A DNA stretch of 64,000 nt. Source: Nosema muscidifuracis (lineage: Eukaryota > Microsporidia > Nosematidae). Shown here piece after piece: positions 51,169 through 62,204 of the stretch. The position numbers were made by a program, and so were the translations under genes. The stretch spans positions 1-64,000 of the forward strand of contig JAIOKI010000013.1 of NCBI GenBank assembly GCA_028335825.1. The letters are read 5' to 3'. The notes below the pieces were generated by a model. The model was not told the origin of the DNA, searched no databases, and saw only the letters and a program-made list of their open reading frames with translations. Each line of letters begins with the position of its first letter. Position 1 is the first letter of the stretch.

Positions 51169-51176
51169 TATGGGGT
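51169..51176 (-). promoter_or_regulatory. CCCC box, array paralogue 3
   Basis: ATACCCCATA precedes the ATG, almost the same as at paralogue 1. Confidence 0.6.
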
Positions 51177-52789
51177 ATCAAATTAATCTTGATTTATATA
51201 AAAATTAATTAATATAAATTAATTGTAATATTATCATTCAAATTAATTAAAGTTTTTTGTTATTATGATAATTTAATGTACAAAAAATAATATCTTTAGG
51301 TTATTCACTATTAATTAATAAATTAATCTATGGTTTATTAGGAAATTAATAAACAAAATTTATTAATATTATTATAGACCATTGATTCATTTAAATATCA
51401 CTTTTTTGTATATTCAATATAATAAATAACTAATTAATATTCAAGAGTCACTGATTAATATCAAAATAAATTTGATTTATTTTTATATGTGTTCTTGTTA
51501 AATTAAGAAAACTAGAATTAATTTGTTATGATTTGATTTTTTTAAATATCATTTACTATTTATTGCTAATATTAAATAAGGAAAATTTTTAGTTGTCGAT
51601 GTTATTTTTTAAAATTGTAAACGTGGTGAAAAAAGATTTTTATATAAACAGCTTCTATTATTTATTTGAACAAAATTGAAGTTTACATCCAAAAAATTTG
51701 AAGGAGATGTTCGATATTTTGACCTTGAAAAGCAGTCTAAGATTTCACAATAGTTTGTATACTAGATGTAGTAAAAAATCTTATAATGTTTATTCGCTCT
51801 AGGATGTATTTTTGAGAATAAGATATATCTGAAATAATTTTTTATAATGTACTTGATTATATCATATCTAAAGATTTTCATTTATTTATAGTGATTCATT
51901 CTAATTTCGTTTCAATTATATCTTTATCGAAAATAACAATTTTTACTAGATGTTTCTAGTTTACTTTATTTTACAACTTTTTCAAGATGTATTTCTTTTA
52001 TCTTTTTGTTTTTTATTGATCTATGCAAAATATATCCATGTTATTTATATGAGGCCACATTATGATAAAACATAATATCAAAAACTATTTTTATGATAAT
52101 CAATACAATCTAAAAAAAGTAAAATTTTCTTTTACATTAACTTAATATAAGTTATGTTTTGCTTATTTAATCTCTAAAAATTTAATTTTCTTTTTATAAT
52201 TTTATCAATCATAAATATCATTTTTTTTAATTTTGGTGAGATCAATTGGGAATTTATAACAAGGAAGTACCGTGAAAAAATATAAGACCTATGCATATAT
52301 TCAGTCAATCACTATAAGAAATTTTTAGATAGTATATAATGAAACATCAAAGAGGTTAAGTAGAGTTTCCTAAGGATATGAAATCTAAACTGACAGCTCA
52401 GATAACATCAGAACGATATCGTAAAAAGAGTAACAGAATAAATTTAATCTTCTATTTCATTTTTGTTATGCATTTGAATGCAATAGGAATTTTGAAATTT
52501 TAATATACTTGCAATAATTAGTAAATTGCTCACAATTTATTATTTTATTGAATAACTAAAAAAATTAAAATTAAGGGTTTGAAAAATATTTTTAAATCTA
52601 AATGTATTACTAAATATTTTCAATTTAAAAAGACTACTATGATATTATTTGTTTTTCAATTATCTAATCCAACTTCAAATATAATTTTTCTGTAAATATT
52701 TCAATGTCATTGTTATAAGTTTATTATATTATGTAATAATTAAAAACTAATTTTTTTTCTTGATAAAATCTTTAAAGAAGATTTATTTA
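51177..52789. other. Intergenic with coding-like scraps
   Basis: About 1.6 kb. Patches near 51700-51770 and 52370-52430 (e.g. KSKLTAQITSERYRKKS on the plus strand) look like worn coding sequence, but no family could be named. Confidence 0.35.
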
Positions 52790-53971
52790 TTAATATTTAA
52801 ATAAAAAAACCATAATAATAATAAAAAATATCCAGCAAGCATAATTTAAGAATACTGATGGAGTTACGTTAAAAATTGATTCAGATATATTATTTTTATC
52901 ATTTTTTAGAATATTAACATTCTCTTTATGACAAAAATTAGTATTTATTTCTGAATGAATAGTTTTTGTATTGCATTCGAGAGTGTTCATTATAACAATA
53001 TCTTCAACATAATTACATTTTAAATTTTTATGATCTGATATATGTTCATCTTCATTCGTTCTAAGTATATTTTCAGATTTGTTAAGTTTTTTTATTATAT
53101 TTTTAATAGATAGATCATCGTTTTTCATTCGATCTAAAAGTTTAAAATCTTCTTCATTATTGTTTTCTAATTTTTCAGTAAGGCCTTTTGATTTAAGAAA
53201 TTTTTCAATGATTAGATGATGTTTACGACATTCTTGAAGTACTTCATATGCTTTTCTTATTGAAATATAACATTCATTATATAATTTGTTATCATCTTTA
53301 CTTGGTCTATAAAATAAAGTATTACCTTTCCTATAATTTATATTTATTAAACTTTCAATCTTCTCTAAAATTTTTGTAAATTTACTTTCGTATTTCATCC
53401 ATGAATCAAGCTCAGCATCAATATTTTTCAGATGATCATCAAGTTCTGTAAAATTCCAGAGGTTGGTTATTCTACGTACATCAACACAATATTCTGTAAT
53501 ATAATCTATTTTTTCTAATATAAATAAGAAAAAATGAAACAATTGATCAACGTGTTGAGGATGATAAACAGACATTTCAGTTATTAAACAAAAATCTTCA
53601 TTTACTTTAAATTTCAAATCAAAAGTAAAAATTTTATCCGATAGCTCTATTCTGAGTCTTATTGTGTTATTACTTATTTCTTCTTTTTTTAGTACAACAG
53701 TATAAACAGAATTTAATACTTTTTCAAAAGATCCTAAAACTGATTCATTATTTAAACCTAAAAGAGATAGATCGATTTGATCTTCTGTTTTCATCTTAAC
53801 AAATTCTTTTAGTTCATTATTATTAGTAATACTATAGATTTTTAAATTGTAAGTAAATAAATCATGAACATATAACATAAACTTGAAATCGTTATTAGCT
53901 TTATCAAACATACTGTGTACTTGGAAATAAGCAGTGGTGTGTGCTAAACTTAATAAATTAAATATAAGCAT
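52790..53971 (-). CDS. Array paralogue 4, type I membrane protein, 393 residues
   Basis: The intact frame has ATTACCCAT running directly into the ATG. The leader is MLIFNLLSLAHTTAYFQVHS and the module FMLYVHDLFTYNLKIYSI, recognisable but more diverged than in paralogues 1-3 and closer to paralogue 5. Basic and aromatic residues around CLITEMSVYHPQHVDQLFHF (about 128-147) match YYYYPFYIDQLSNW in paralogue 5. Helices follow to about residue 270, then an acidic linker with several cysteines (KNLKCNYVEDIV, LECNTK, NFCHKENV). The end is hydrophobic (ACWIFFIIIMVFLFKY) and serves as membrane anchor. The function is unknown. Confidence 0.85.
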   Translation of the reverse strand: MLIFNLLSLAHTTAYFQVHSMFDKANNDFKFMLYVHDLFTYNLKIYSITNNNELKEFVKMKTEDQIDLSLLGLNNESVLGSFEKVLNSVYTVVLKKEEISNNTIRLRIELSDKIFTFDLKFKVNEDFCLITEMSVYHPQHVDQLFHFFLFILEKIDYITEYCVDVRRITNLWNFTELDDHLKNIDAELDSWMKYESKFTKILEKIESLININYRKGNTLFYRPSKDDNKLYNECYISIRKAYEVLQECRKHHLIIEKFLKSKGLTEKLENNNEEDFKLLDRMKNDDLSIKNIIKKLNKSENILRTNEDEHISDHKNLKCNYVEDIVIMNTLECNTKTIHSEINTNFCHKENVNILKNDKNNISESIFNVTPSVFLNYACWIFFIIIMVFLFKY

Positions 53972-53978
53972 ATGGGTA
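53972..53978 (-). promoter_or_regulatory. CCC box, array paralogue 4
   Basis: ATTACCCAT abuts the ATG, in the same form as before the hydrolase gene at 16869. Confidence 0.6.
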
Positions 53979-55523
53979 ATAAAAAGAATATTATATATAA
54001 AATTTTTTAATTTATATAAAAGTTCATAATTTTTTTTAATTAAGATTTATTTATTTTTTAATAGAAGAAAACTTATATAAATTTTTTTTATAAATTAAAA
54101 AAGTCATTTATAATTTTTTGACTAAAGATATAAATTAAAAAGTTATGATTAAGTTATAGTTACTTGAATTATATTTTTTAAATTATTTTTTTTTCTATGA
54201 CTCATTGACAGTAATTTAAAAATATGAAATATAATAATTTGTTAAATATTTAAAAAAATGTTGACTAAATATTTATTACAATTTTCAATGAAAAATATAC
54301 TAGCAATTATTGTTATGGAGTAGAAATTACTTTTATTGACAATTATATAAAAATCAAGGGATACACTCGACCACATGGCAAAATAATGTAAAAAGACACT
54401 AAAAAATGACTACATTTATCTTCACATGCTTTTCTGAAAAAAATACAATATTTATATAAAGTAAATAATTAAGATGCTACTTTGTGCAACAGATAGTAGC
54501 TAATAAAAATGGTTTTGATAAAGTAGTATCACTATTAAAATAGAATAAAGACTATTTATAATAAATTAGATATATTAGTCATTTATGAAAAGAATTACTA
54601 ATAAGTCTTACTTCACTTTGTGATCTGCAACAAATTGAGAAAACATGATGTTTAGGATTTAAAACAAAAATAATACTGCATGTTATAAAGTGATATAGTA
54701 TAATGATAAAATACCATACAAAATACATAAACTTCGGAAGTTTCTGACCAAATTTAAGTGTATATCTAGTCAGTCGTTTTTAAAAAAATTCTCAAGAGAA
54801 TCTTGATATAATACAAAAGAAGAAAGTTATGAAAATTTAAGTTCGATTGATGTAATGTGTGATATAGTAGATTCCTAGAATATACTGGCATAAATAGACC
54901 AAATAAATAAAATTTTTAATAGAGAATTATAGAGTTAAGCTTAAAATAAATGACACAAATAATAAAAAGGTTTTTTATTTTGTATAAATTTTTATGATAT
55001 GCACTGATCAGATCATAAGAATAATTTCCAAATTGATGATAATTCAGTCAATAATTTTTAAAAACGCTTAAAACGTATTTCGATTTATTTTAAGAGAAGA
55101 GAGGGATTAATAAAATAAAAAATTAATAAATTTCTAGAGCTTTAAAAACTAAGAGAAAATTTACTATTCGATGTTATAAATCCTAAAAATAATAGACACA
55201 TTTTTAAGTATCTATAATATATGTTTATATGTGTATTATCTTCCCTTGAATTAAAACTCTAATATAGATAAATATAACTCGATGATTTTAACTTCTTATT
55301 TTCCACCAGCTAAATATTTTCAGATCTCAGAATGTGAGAATGTAATTAATTAGGGGTAAAAAATAAATTTAAAAAATATTCTATTATTACCTTTGAATAT
55401 ATAAATTTATCAACAGTGAACAAAATAGACTTATGATATATCACAATAAGGTTTTTATATTAAATCATTAAATAAATTTCTAATTTTTACAAGACTTTTT
55501 TATATATTAAACTTTAACTAAAT
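53979..55523. other. Intergenic with worn element
   Basis: The stretch 54480-54900 has weak DNA similarity to the element at 44.3 kb (GATAAAGTAGTATCACTA against GTTAAAGTAGTATAACTA; TAGCTAAT nearby). Around 55030-55110 a plus-strand patch reads KRLKRISIYFKREEG, which could be the end of a transposase. Nothing is intact. Confidence 0.35.
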
Positions 55524-56648
55524 TTATTTGCGGAAAAAACTAAACATCATACACAATATTACAATAAATAAAAATATATAACTTATATTAACTACATTAA
55601 AACTGTTACTATTATCATTTTCATCAATATTATCATATTCTTCATCTGATTCTTCTTTTAGTTTTTTCTTATTATTTATTTTATTATAGATCTTATTATA
55701 TTTTTCTATTTGAATATCATGTTCTATTTCATTATCAGATTCGTTATTAATTTCTAAGGTTCGTTTTTGAATGAAAATTATTGGCCATGAATTTTTATCT
55801 AAAGTATCTAGAAATATCATATCATCATTATTTATATTTTTAATCGTTTTTTGAGTTACTTCTTTATGACTGAGTAATTTTATTAACTCTAACTGATATA
55901 TTCTAAATTTTAAAAAACATCTGTATAACTTATATATCATATTATTACATGTTTTATACAAGCTTATTTCATCATTATTTAATTTAAAACTCTTTTCTGG
56001 ATTGTTATCGTATTTAATATTTTTTAAACTTTCGATCTTCGCTAAATCATCTTGGTAATCTTTAAGATAGCCATCATAAACATTATTTAACGTGTCCATA
56101 CTTAAAGTTTCTTTATAGAGTTCTACATATTGTTGTTTTTCTATTATAGAACGAACCTGATTAAAATACGTTATTATATATTGTATTTTATCATGTAAAA
56201 AGCTACACCAATTAGATAATTGGTCAATATAAAAAGGATAATAGTAGTAGATTATTGATATTAATTTGAAATTTGTAGAGTAATCAACTTCTAGTTCATG
56301 TAATACTTGATCATTTATATATTTAAATTGAATCATCATCTTTTTATCTTTCAATTCCTTATTATCAACTACAATATAAAATACTACATATATTGAAGTT
56401 TCAAGTGATTTCGATTCTTCATCGTCATATTTCTCTTTATAATATTCATCTTTTAGAATATCTCCCTGTGTTTTCAGAAATTCTATTGATTCCTTTTTTT
56501 GATTAATATAGAACATCCTTAAATCATGTGCAAATAAATTATGCACAAATATTCGAATATAAATTCTATCCTTATTAGTATCATATTTTTGATATACTTT
56601 ATAATATACAGTACTATACACAAAATATAATAAAGTAAAACACAACAT
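55524..56648 (-). CDS. Array paralogue 5, type I membrane protein, 374 residues
   Basis: I choose the ATG at 56648, behind a CCC box, over an upstream in-frame TTG. The leader is MLCFTLLYFVYSTVYYKVYQ and the module IRIFVHNLFAHDLRMFYIN. Next come a beta-rich region and YYYYPFYIDQLSNW (shared pattern with paralogue 4). Helices follow (CNNMIYKLYRCFLKFRIYQL, matching CYISIRKAYEVLQECRKHHL in paralogue 4). Residues about 300-350 are acidic and Asn-rich (EEYDNIDENDNS). A clear anchor (ISYIFLFIVILCMMFSFF) ends in RK. It completes the pattern of leader, outside domain, stalk and anchor. No known domain is recognised. Confidence 0.85.
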   Translation of the reverse strand: MLCFTLLYFVYSTVYYKVYQKYDTNKDRIYIRIFVHNLFAHDLRMFYINQKKESIEFLKTQGDILKDEYYKEKYDDEESKSLETSIYVVFYIVVDNKELKDKKMMIQFKYINDQVLHELEVDYSTNFKLISIIYYYYPFYIDQLSNWCSFLHDKIQYIITYFNQVRSIIEKQQYVELYKETLSMDTLNNVYDGYLKDYQDDLAKIESLKNIKYDNNPEKSFKLNNDEISLYKTCNNMIYKLYRCFLKFRIYQLELIKLLSHKEVTQKTIKNINNDDMIFLDTLDKNSWPIIFIQKRTLEINNESDNEIEHDIQIEKYNKIYNKINNKKKLKEESDEEYDNIDENDNSNSFNVVNISYIFLFIVILCMMFSFFRK

Positions 56649-56655
56649 TAGGGTT
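56649..56655 (-). promoter_or_regulatory. CCC box, array paralogue 5
   Basis: ATAACCCTA runs into the ATG and supports it over the upstream TTG codon. Confidence 0.6.
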
Positions 56656-57914
56656 ATGTAAATCAAATCTTTTATATGATAATTTAATATAAATTATTAA
56701 AGTTTGAAGTTTAATCTCTTATATTAAAAAGTCTATTTCCGTATTAAATCAAAAAATCTTAGATGTATTATGTAAATCTAACTTTTTTGATAATTATTTT
56801 TTTTGAGATATTTAACTTAAATTAAATTAATTTTGTTATATTGAGTGATATAAAAAAAATATCCATTAGAAAATCAATAAATTATTTATAAAAATTATAC
56901 AATATTTTAATCAATTATTCACATTAATATGTTATATTACTCTTTTTAAATACAAATAAAATTATAATTAATTAAGATGACTGTAGAGAGATTTAACAGA
57001 AATAAAAAAAGAAGTTGAAATTTAATTATTTAAAAGTTCTTAAAAGACAATTTTTGTAGATTAATGATACAGTAACATTAGTAAATTAAATTTTTAATTA
57101 TTGTTTTACTGTAAAGAAATAAAAGTATTCAAGTTGAATAAATAAAGACTGAATAAACAGTTTTTTTAGAAGAGATGTTTTCTAAATTTAAAAAACTTAT
57201 TATAAAAATAGATAACCGATAAGTCTTACCTATAATTTAATAATGAATAATAACATTTGAATTTGATATACTGAGAAGATATAAACTTTTAAGTTTTATA
57301 TATATAAAATTCAAAGCATATGTTATGTAAAAAAAGCATACGTAATGTAAAAATATTTATTAGTCATAAAAACCCTTATGATATTTTATTTATATTTAAG
57401 ATTTATAATTCATCTCTATATTTTCTTTTATTTAATTATAATATATATTAGAGTAGGACTTATCTATTGAACCTTAAAATTATTTTATTTTAATTATATT
57501 AACGATTAATAAAATTGTGGTATCCTATCGTGAAATAGATCTCCAATATAGATTTTATTGAATTATATTTATTATTTAATTCTTTCATACCCATCTCTTT
57601 ATAAATTACCTTATATATTTTTAGATGACGTGTAGAAATAAACAAAAGAAAAATAAAAATAATTATGTGGTTTACCACAGAATCATATAATTTAAATTAA
57701 TTGAACAGTTTTATTGATTTAACATCTTTTTTTATATTTTCATTTACTTTATTAATTTACACAAAAATATACTCGTCTCTTAAAAAAACAAAACTATTTC
57801 ATTTATATCAAATATTTATATATAACATGTTTTCTTTTTACTAATTATTAATATGATATATATAAATTAAAAATAATAATGATTTTAAAAAATCTTAATT
57901 TATTATTCTTCTGA
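56656..57914. other. Intergenic, array genes 5-6
   Basis: AT-rich. It contains the TTTTTAGATGACGTGT core at about 57620-57635 (listed separately) and otherwise no supported feature. Confidence 0.5.
57616..57640. repeat. Isolated TTTTTAGATGACGTGT core
   Basis: A 16-base exact match to the core of the 237-bp subtelomeric repeat. The flanks here do not match that repeat beyond a few bases. Confidence 0.45.
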
Positions 57915-58027
57915 TTAATTATCTTTAAAATAACAAATCTAAACATTTCTTTATTTAAATAAATTATTTTTTAATTATCTTTAAAATAATAAATCAAAAT
58001 ATTTCTTTATTTAAATAAATTATTTTT
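57915..58027. repeat. Tandem duplication, 56-bp period
   Basis: Two adjacent copies begin TTAATTATCTTTAAAATAA at 57915 and 57971, with only a few differences over 56 bp. They lie just downstream of array paralogue 6. Confidence 0.8.
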
Positions 58028-58087
58028 AATTTAACAATTTTAGATTAAAAATAACTAAAATATAAACAAAATGTTTTTATAAATAAT

Positions 58088-59076
58088 TTAATATATAGTA
58101 CTTAAATAATAAATACCATAAGTAATAATGCATAAAACTGATACAGTAATACTTACTTCAATAAAATTATTAGGTTCTTTACAACATATTCTTTCTTGTC
58201 TTTTTTAGAGTTACTAAAAAAGTCATTATAGCAATATTCTGTATTAATGAATTCATTAAGTACTGATTTTTGAATTTCCTTACGAATATTGCTATCTGGT
58301 TCTAGATCAGTTATATAACTGTATAATGCTTGTATTATATATCTTATTTTCATAAGAGTACCTTTGATAGTTCTTAAGGAATTATACAATTCTTGCTCAA
58401 ATTCATCGGAATTTTCACATAATTTATCAGAAAAATATTTTTCTAATTCTTCTGAAAATTTATCTTCATCTTTAGTATCAAATAAATCCATAATATTTTT
58501 AAGTTTTATATTTGTTTCTGATATTAAAGACTGTAACTGGTTAATCCTTTTTTTATATTCTTCATCGATTGATTGATTATCTATTTTATGATTCTCTAAA
58601 GTAAATCGTTTTATTGCTTGTATTGTTTTAAATTTGTTAATTATTAACTTAACTTTTTTTTCAAAAAAACTTTGTTTACATAAACCTATCTTTAAAGCAT
58701 GCGTTTGATTAGATTCAATAGAAAATCTAATTTCTTGAGAAAATTTTATAACATCAGACTTAATCGATATTGTCCCATTTGAAAAATCATCATTTTTAAC
58801 TGATGTACTAAACAAATCATATCTAGAAATGTCATTTAAATCTACATTATCAATACTAATATTATATAATTTTAAATATTCTTGTTTTTCTATTACTTTA
58901 TCAAACTTGAATGATTCATTTTTTATATCAATAGTAAAATCTGTTTGAAAATCTTCAGTGTAAAGCTTTGATAAGAAACATGTCACAATAAACTGGGTAC
59001 TGTTAGAATCATAATTTGTATTATAAAAGAAATTTGTTGTAGAATAAATCAACTTACAACAAAGAAATAATTTCAT
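58088..59076 (-). CDS. Array paralogue 6, diverged, with shifted C-terminal anchor
   Basis: The ATG follows TTTTAACCCTAAT. The open frame runs to 58153 (307 residues). The leader (MKLFLCCKLIYSTTNFFYNT) keeps the Y-S/T-T signature. The body is more diverged, with helices around LRTIKGTLMKIRYIIQALYS. The frame ends KEYVVKNLIILLK, but another frame overlapping its end reads NNFIEVSITVSVLCIITYGI and on to a stop at 58088. That is exactly the hydrophobic anchor expected of this family. A small indel in the A-rich stretch near 58180-58200 would explain it. Alternatively, the GTAAGT at the junction could be read as a splice donor, though no acceptor or branch motif was found. Without the anchor the product would be secreted. 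Confidence 0.68.
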
Positions 59077-59085
59077 ATTAGGGTT
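59077..59085 (-). promoter_or_regulatory. CCC box, array paralogue 6
   Basis: TTTAACCCTAAT precedes the ATG. Confidence 0.55.
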
Positions 59086-60539
59086 AAAATTTCAAAACTA
59101 TAATTTTTATTAATTAATTTTTATAGAAATTAACAACGTCATTTTATTAATACAACTTCAAAAAATAAAATATACAAATTGTTGATAATTAGATTAAATG
59201 GCTTTTTTTGTATTTGCGAGATTCTTTGAATTCTTTTAACATAAACAGGTCAAATATTAACGGCTTACGTGTTTATATTATAATTATCAAAAAAATAGTT
59301 AGTAAGTAAAATTAGATTTTTAATATTTTGAAAGTTATAAGTTTGTTGAATCTTTGAGTAAAAAATAATTAAAGAGGTAATGTTGTCAGATGATAAAAAT
59401 AAATAGTATATTTGAGTGTTTAAAGAAGTTCTGTAAGAACAGAAGATATCAAGGTCAGTTCAATATAATTTAATTGTTATTTAGACATGTACCTTTTTAA
59501 AGAGGCTATTTTATCAGTATCTAAAATATTTAAATTTGTTCTTACTAAAATTTCTTTATTCATCTAATTTATTGGCTTTGTTGTTTTTTTAGTTCTTCCA
59601 TTATTAGTTTTATCAATTAATTAATAGGTTAGTGATTTTATTAGGAGCATAGATAGTAATACTTGTAAATTACAATATTTAAGTACTCTTGAAAAGAAGA
59701 ATAATTTATAAATTTAAGTTAGTTTAAACTTTTTCCGTTTTTAAAATGAAAATGAAATTTTGAAATTAGGGGTAAACAATAAATAAATCTTCTTAATATA
59801 TTTATACTAATTAAAATATTTTCCGTAATCAAAAAAAGAAATGTATTTATAGACAAAGTAGCAATCGAAATAAATTCAACAATAATTTTTAATAGATTGT
59901 ATCTCTTGATCTTACTTATTCATATCAGAACATTAAATAAATACGTTGGATTTAGAAGAAGTTATCAAAAAAAATGGAATGAATTCATTATAGATTATTG
60001 TAAAAAAAATAATTAAATGTCATTATTAAGTATTATATAAATTATATTTCCATATACATATGATTTAAACAAATCAAGTAGATCTAATTTTTATAATATT
60101 TATTATATACATATTAAGTCATAAAAAGCAAGTTTTAGTTAATAGTAGTATATCTCTATAAATACAATCAATTTTCTAATAATATATTTTGTAGTTGTTA
60201 ATATTTAATTGTTTTTCCTATGTTTAAAATCATCATTTTATATTTTTTAAAAATAAACACCATTTTTAAGTAGTACTTTGTTTTTTGTTTCATAAATTTG
60301 ATATGATATTTTAATTCCATTAAAGATTTATCACATAAAAGTGTAGGTTAACATATTTTATGTTTTTTGTAAATATTTTTAAACCTAGTTAACTTAATAA
60401 AAAATATTGTTACACAAGTATGTCAAATTATTTTTTAAATTTTTTGTGATTTAAAGAAATTTAGAATTTTGTTTGTTTGTTTTTTAATTAAAATAAGTAG
60501 ACTTTAACAAATTATAAATATAATCAAAGACATATTTAA
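59086..60539. other. No gene seen
   Basis: AT-rich spacer to the right of the array. Some patches (59390-59470) are less AT-rich, but no family was recognised. Confidence 0.45.
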
Positions 60540-60656
60540 TCAGAAATACCCATCAAAAGATTCATCAGAAGATTCTACAGTTTCTTTTTTCTTATTTTTA
60601 TTTTTAACAGTAAATACATTCAATACAAATATAGACAATATAAAAGTGAAATTCAT
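60540..60656 (-). CDS. Possible 38-residue secreted peptide
   Basis: An ATG opens a clean leader (MNFTFILSIFVLNVFTV), followed by a basic run (KNKNKKKE) and an acidic, Ser-rich end (SSDESFDGYF), then TGA. Leader plus charged tail looks real, but there is no CCC box before the ATG. The frame may be the first part of a decayed longer gene of the secreted type common here. No family is recognised. Confidence 0.35.
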   Translation of the reverse strand: MNFTFILSIFVLNVFTVKNKNKKKETVESSDESFDGYF

Positions 60657-61430
60657 ATTTTATCTATTTTTTTCTTTATTTATATACATGAAATCCAATA
60701 ATTTTTCTATGTGATATATTAAAAATCATAAGATGATTGATACGTATATTCTACTTAATATAATAAATTAGCAAATTAAAAAAGACTAGTTGATCAAAAT
60801 TAAAGGGAAAGGGTTAATTGAAAAAATTTAATTTTATCATTTATTTAATATTATTAAAAGATATCACGTATTTTTAGCAATGATTTTAGAAAAAATCATT
60901 TTTAATTAAAATTAATAGTCATAGTTTTGAATTATGATTTTTTAGAAATCTAAGTGAAAGTATTTATGAAACATTATCCTTAAATTTGACTGATCATTAC
61001 GTGATTTATTTTATAATCTAAAATCAAATACAATTAAACAATAACTTTATTATAGAAGCACTATTGTGTATTCTTCAAGATAGACACTTATTGTTAGAAA
61101 AAGGAGGTAAATGTTGTAATTGTAATGACTAAATGAAAACAGTAGATAATATAGCAGAAAAATAAATCACGAATGCATGAAAAGACATAATTAGGTGCTC
61201 AAATGTTAACACATGAATCTTTGCCATCAGTATAATATTACTACTAATTAAAAGATAAGAAGCCATTCGGTTCAGAAATATATAACTAACGAAAAAGTAA
61301 AAATAAGTTAGACACACGAATATAATCCGAGTAAAATATAATAAGCATAAGTATATACGTGCTTTAAAGATAAGAAATTTTAATTATTGAGATAGGAATC
61401 AGTTCGTTTAATAATTTATGGACTGTTGAA
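60657..61430. other. No gene seen
   Basis: AT-rich. Minus-strand frames at 61129-61561 are judged shadows because the plus strand of the same stretch carries the better coding relic. Confidence 0.4.
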
Positions 61431-61840
61431 GTGGAGAAGAGAAATAAGAACGATATACTAGCTAATAACTGTAGCTCATTACACAAGTATAAAACTCGAA
61501 ATGTTTCCCATGTGATAGCAAAATTATACAGAAAACACAAGACGAAGCTAGATTTGGACAAAAAAGTAGAGATATATGTTCAATCCAGGGTGCTTAAGAT
61601 GACTCTTAAAGCCTAAGAATGCAAAGCCATAGAAGAAGTAACTTAAAAACGATTAAATAAACAATTTGACTTTGAAAGAATGATTATTTGGCTTACATAG
61701 ATTCTCATCGAAAAATATCTACGTAATGTCGCCAAATACCATAAATTTTACACAAAATTTTTATAAATATACTATCTAAAGATTTTTATTCTCAGAATAG
61801 GAATGTACTACCAGGGGTTTAGAATATACTTGTCAGTTAA
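61431..61840 (+). pseudogene. Decayed coding element, copy at 61.4 kb
   Basis: The plus strand reads MEKRNKNDILANNCSSLHKY to a TAA at 61616. After that stop, coding-like sequence goes on (ECKAIEEV, KRLNKQFDFERMIIWL). The LAN...KYK...S pattern and a matching DNA string (CAATC...AAGATGA) tie it to 44340-44621. It is richer in G/C than its flanks. It is probably a decayed mobile-element or orphan gene with at least two stops. No transposase motif was identified. Confidence 0.35.
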
Positions 61841-62204
61841 ATAAAAAATACATTATTCTTAAACTAAGTAAAAATTTTAAAAATAATTGAATGCAACAAC
61901 AATTAGAAAAATAAATCTCTAATTTAATTTTCTATTTTCTTAAGACAATATTAAATATTTACGTAAATAAAACTTCAACAAAAAAATCTAATTTTGAGTA
62001 TCATTGTTTATTTAAATGAAGATTGTTGCACTTTAGTAATTTTGTACGCAAGGAAACAATAAGACAGTGAAAATAGTTAAATTCTGCTTGAAGAACATAA
62101 AAAAAATAAATACAATAAAAATCTTAAGATATTATTATATACATTAATAATTTAATAATGTATTTTTAATTAATTAATAAATAGTTAAAGTTAAAATAAA
62201 TTGT
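61841..62204. other. 3' flank, nothing seen
   Basis: AT-rich spacer downstream of the broken gene that follows. Confidence 0.5.

Noticed and set aside
58364-58576. Plus-strand frame of 70 codons
   Set aside because: It is the antisense shadow of array paralogue 6.
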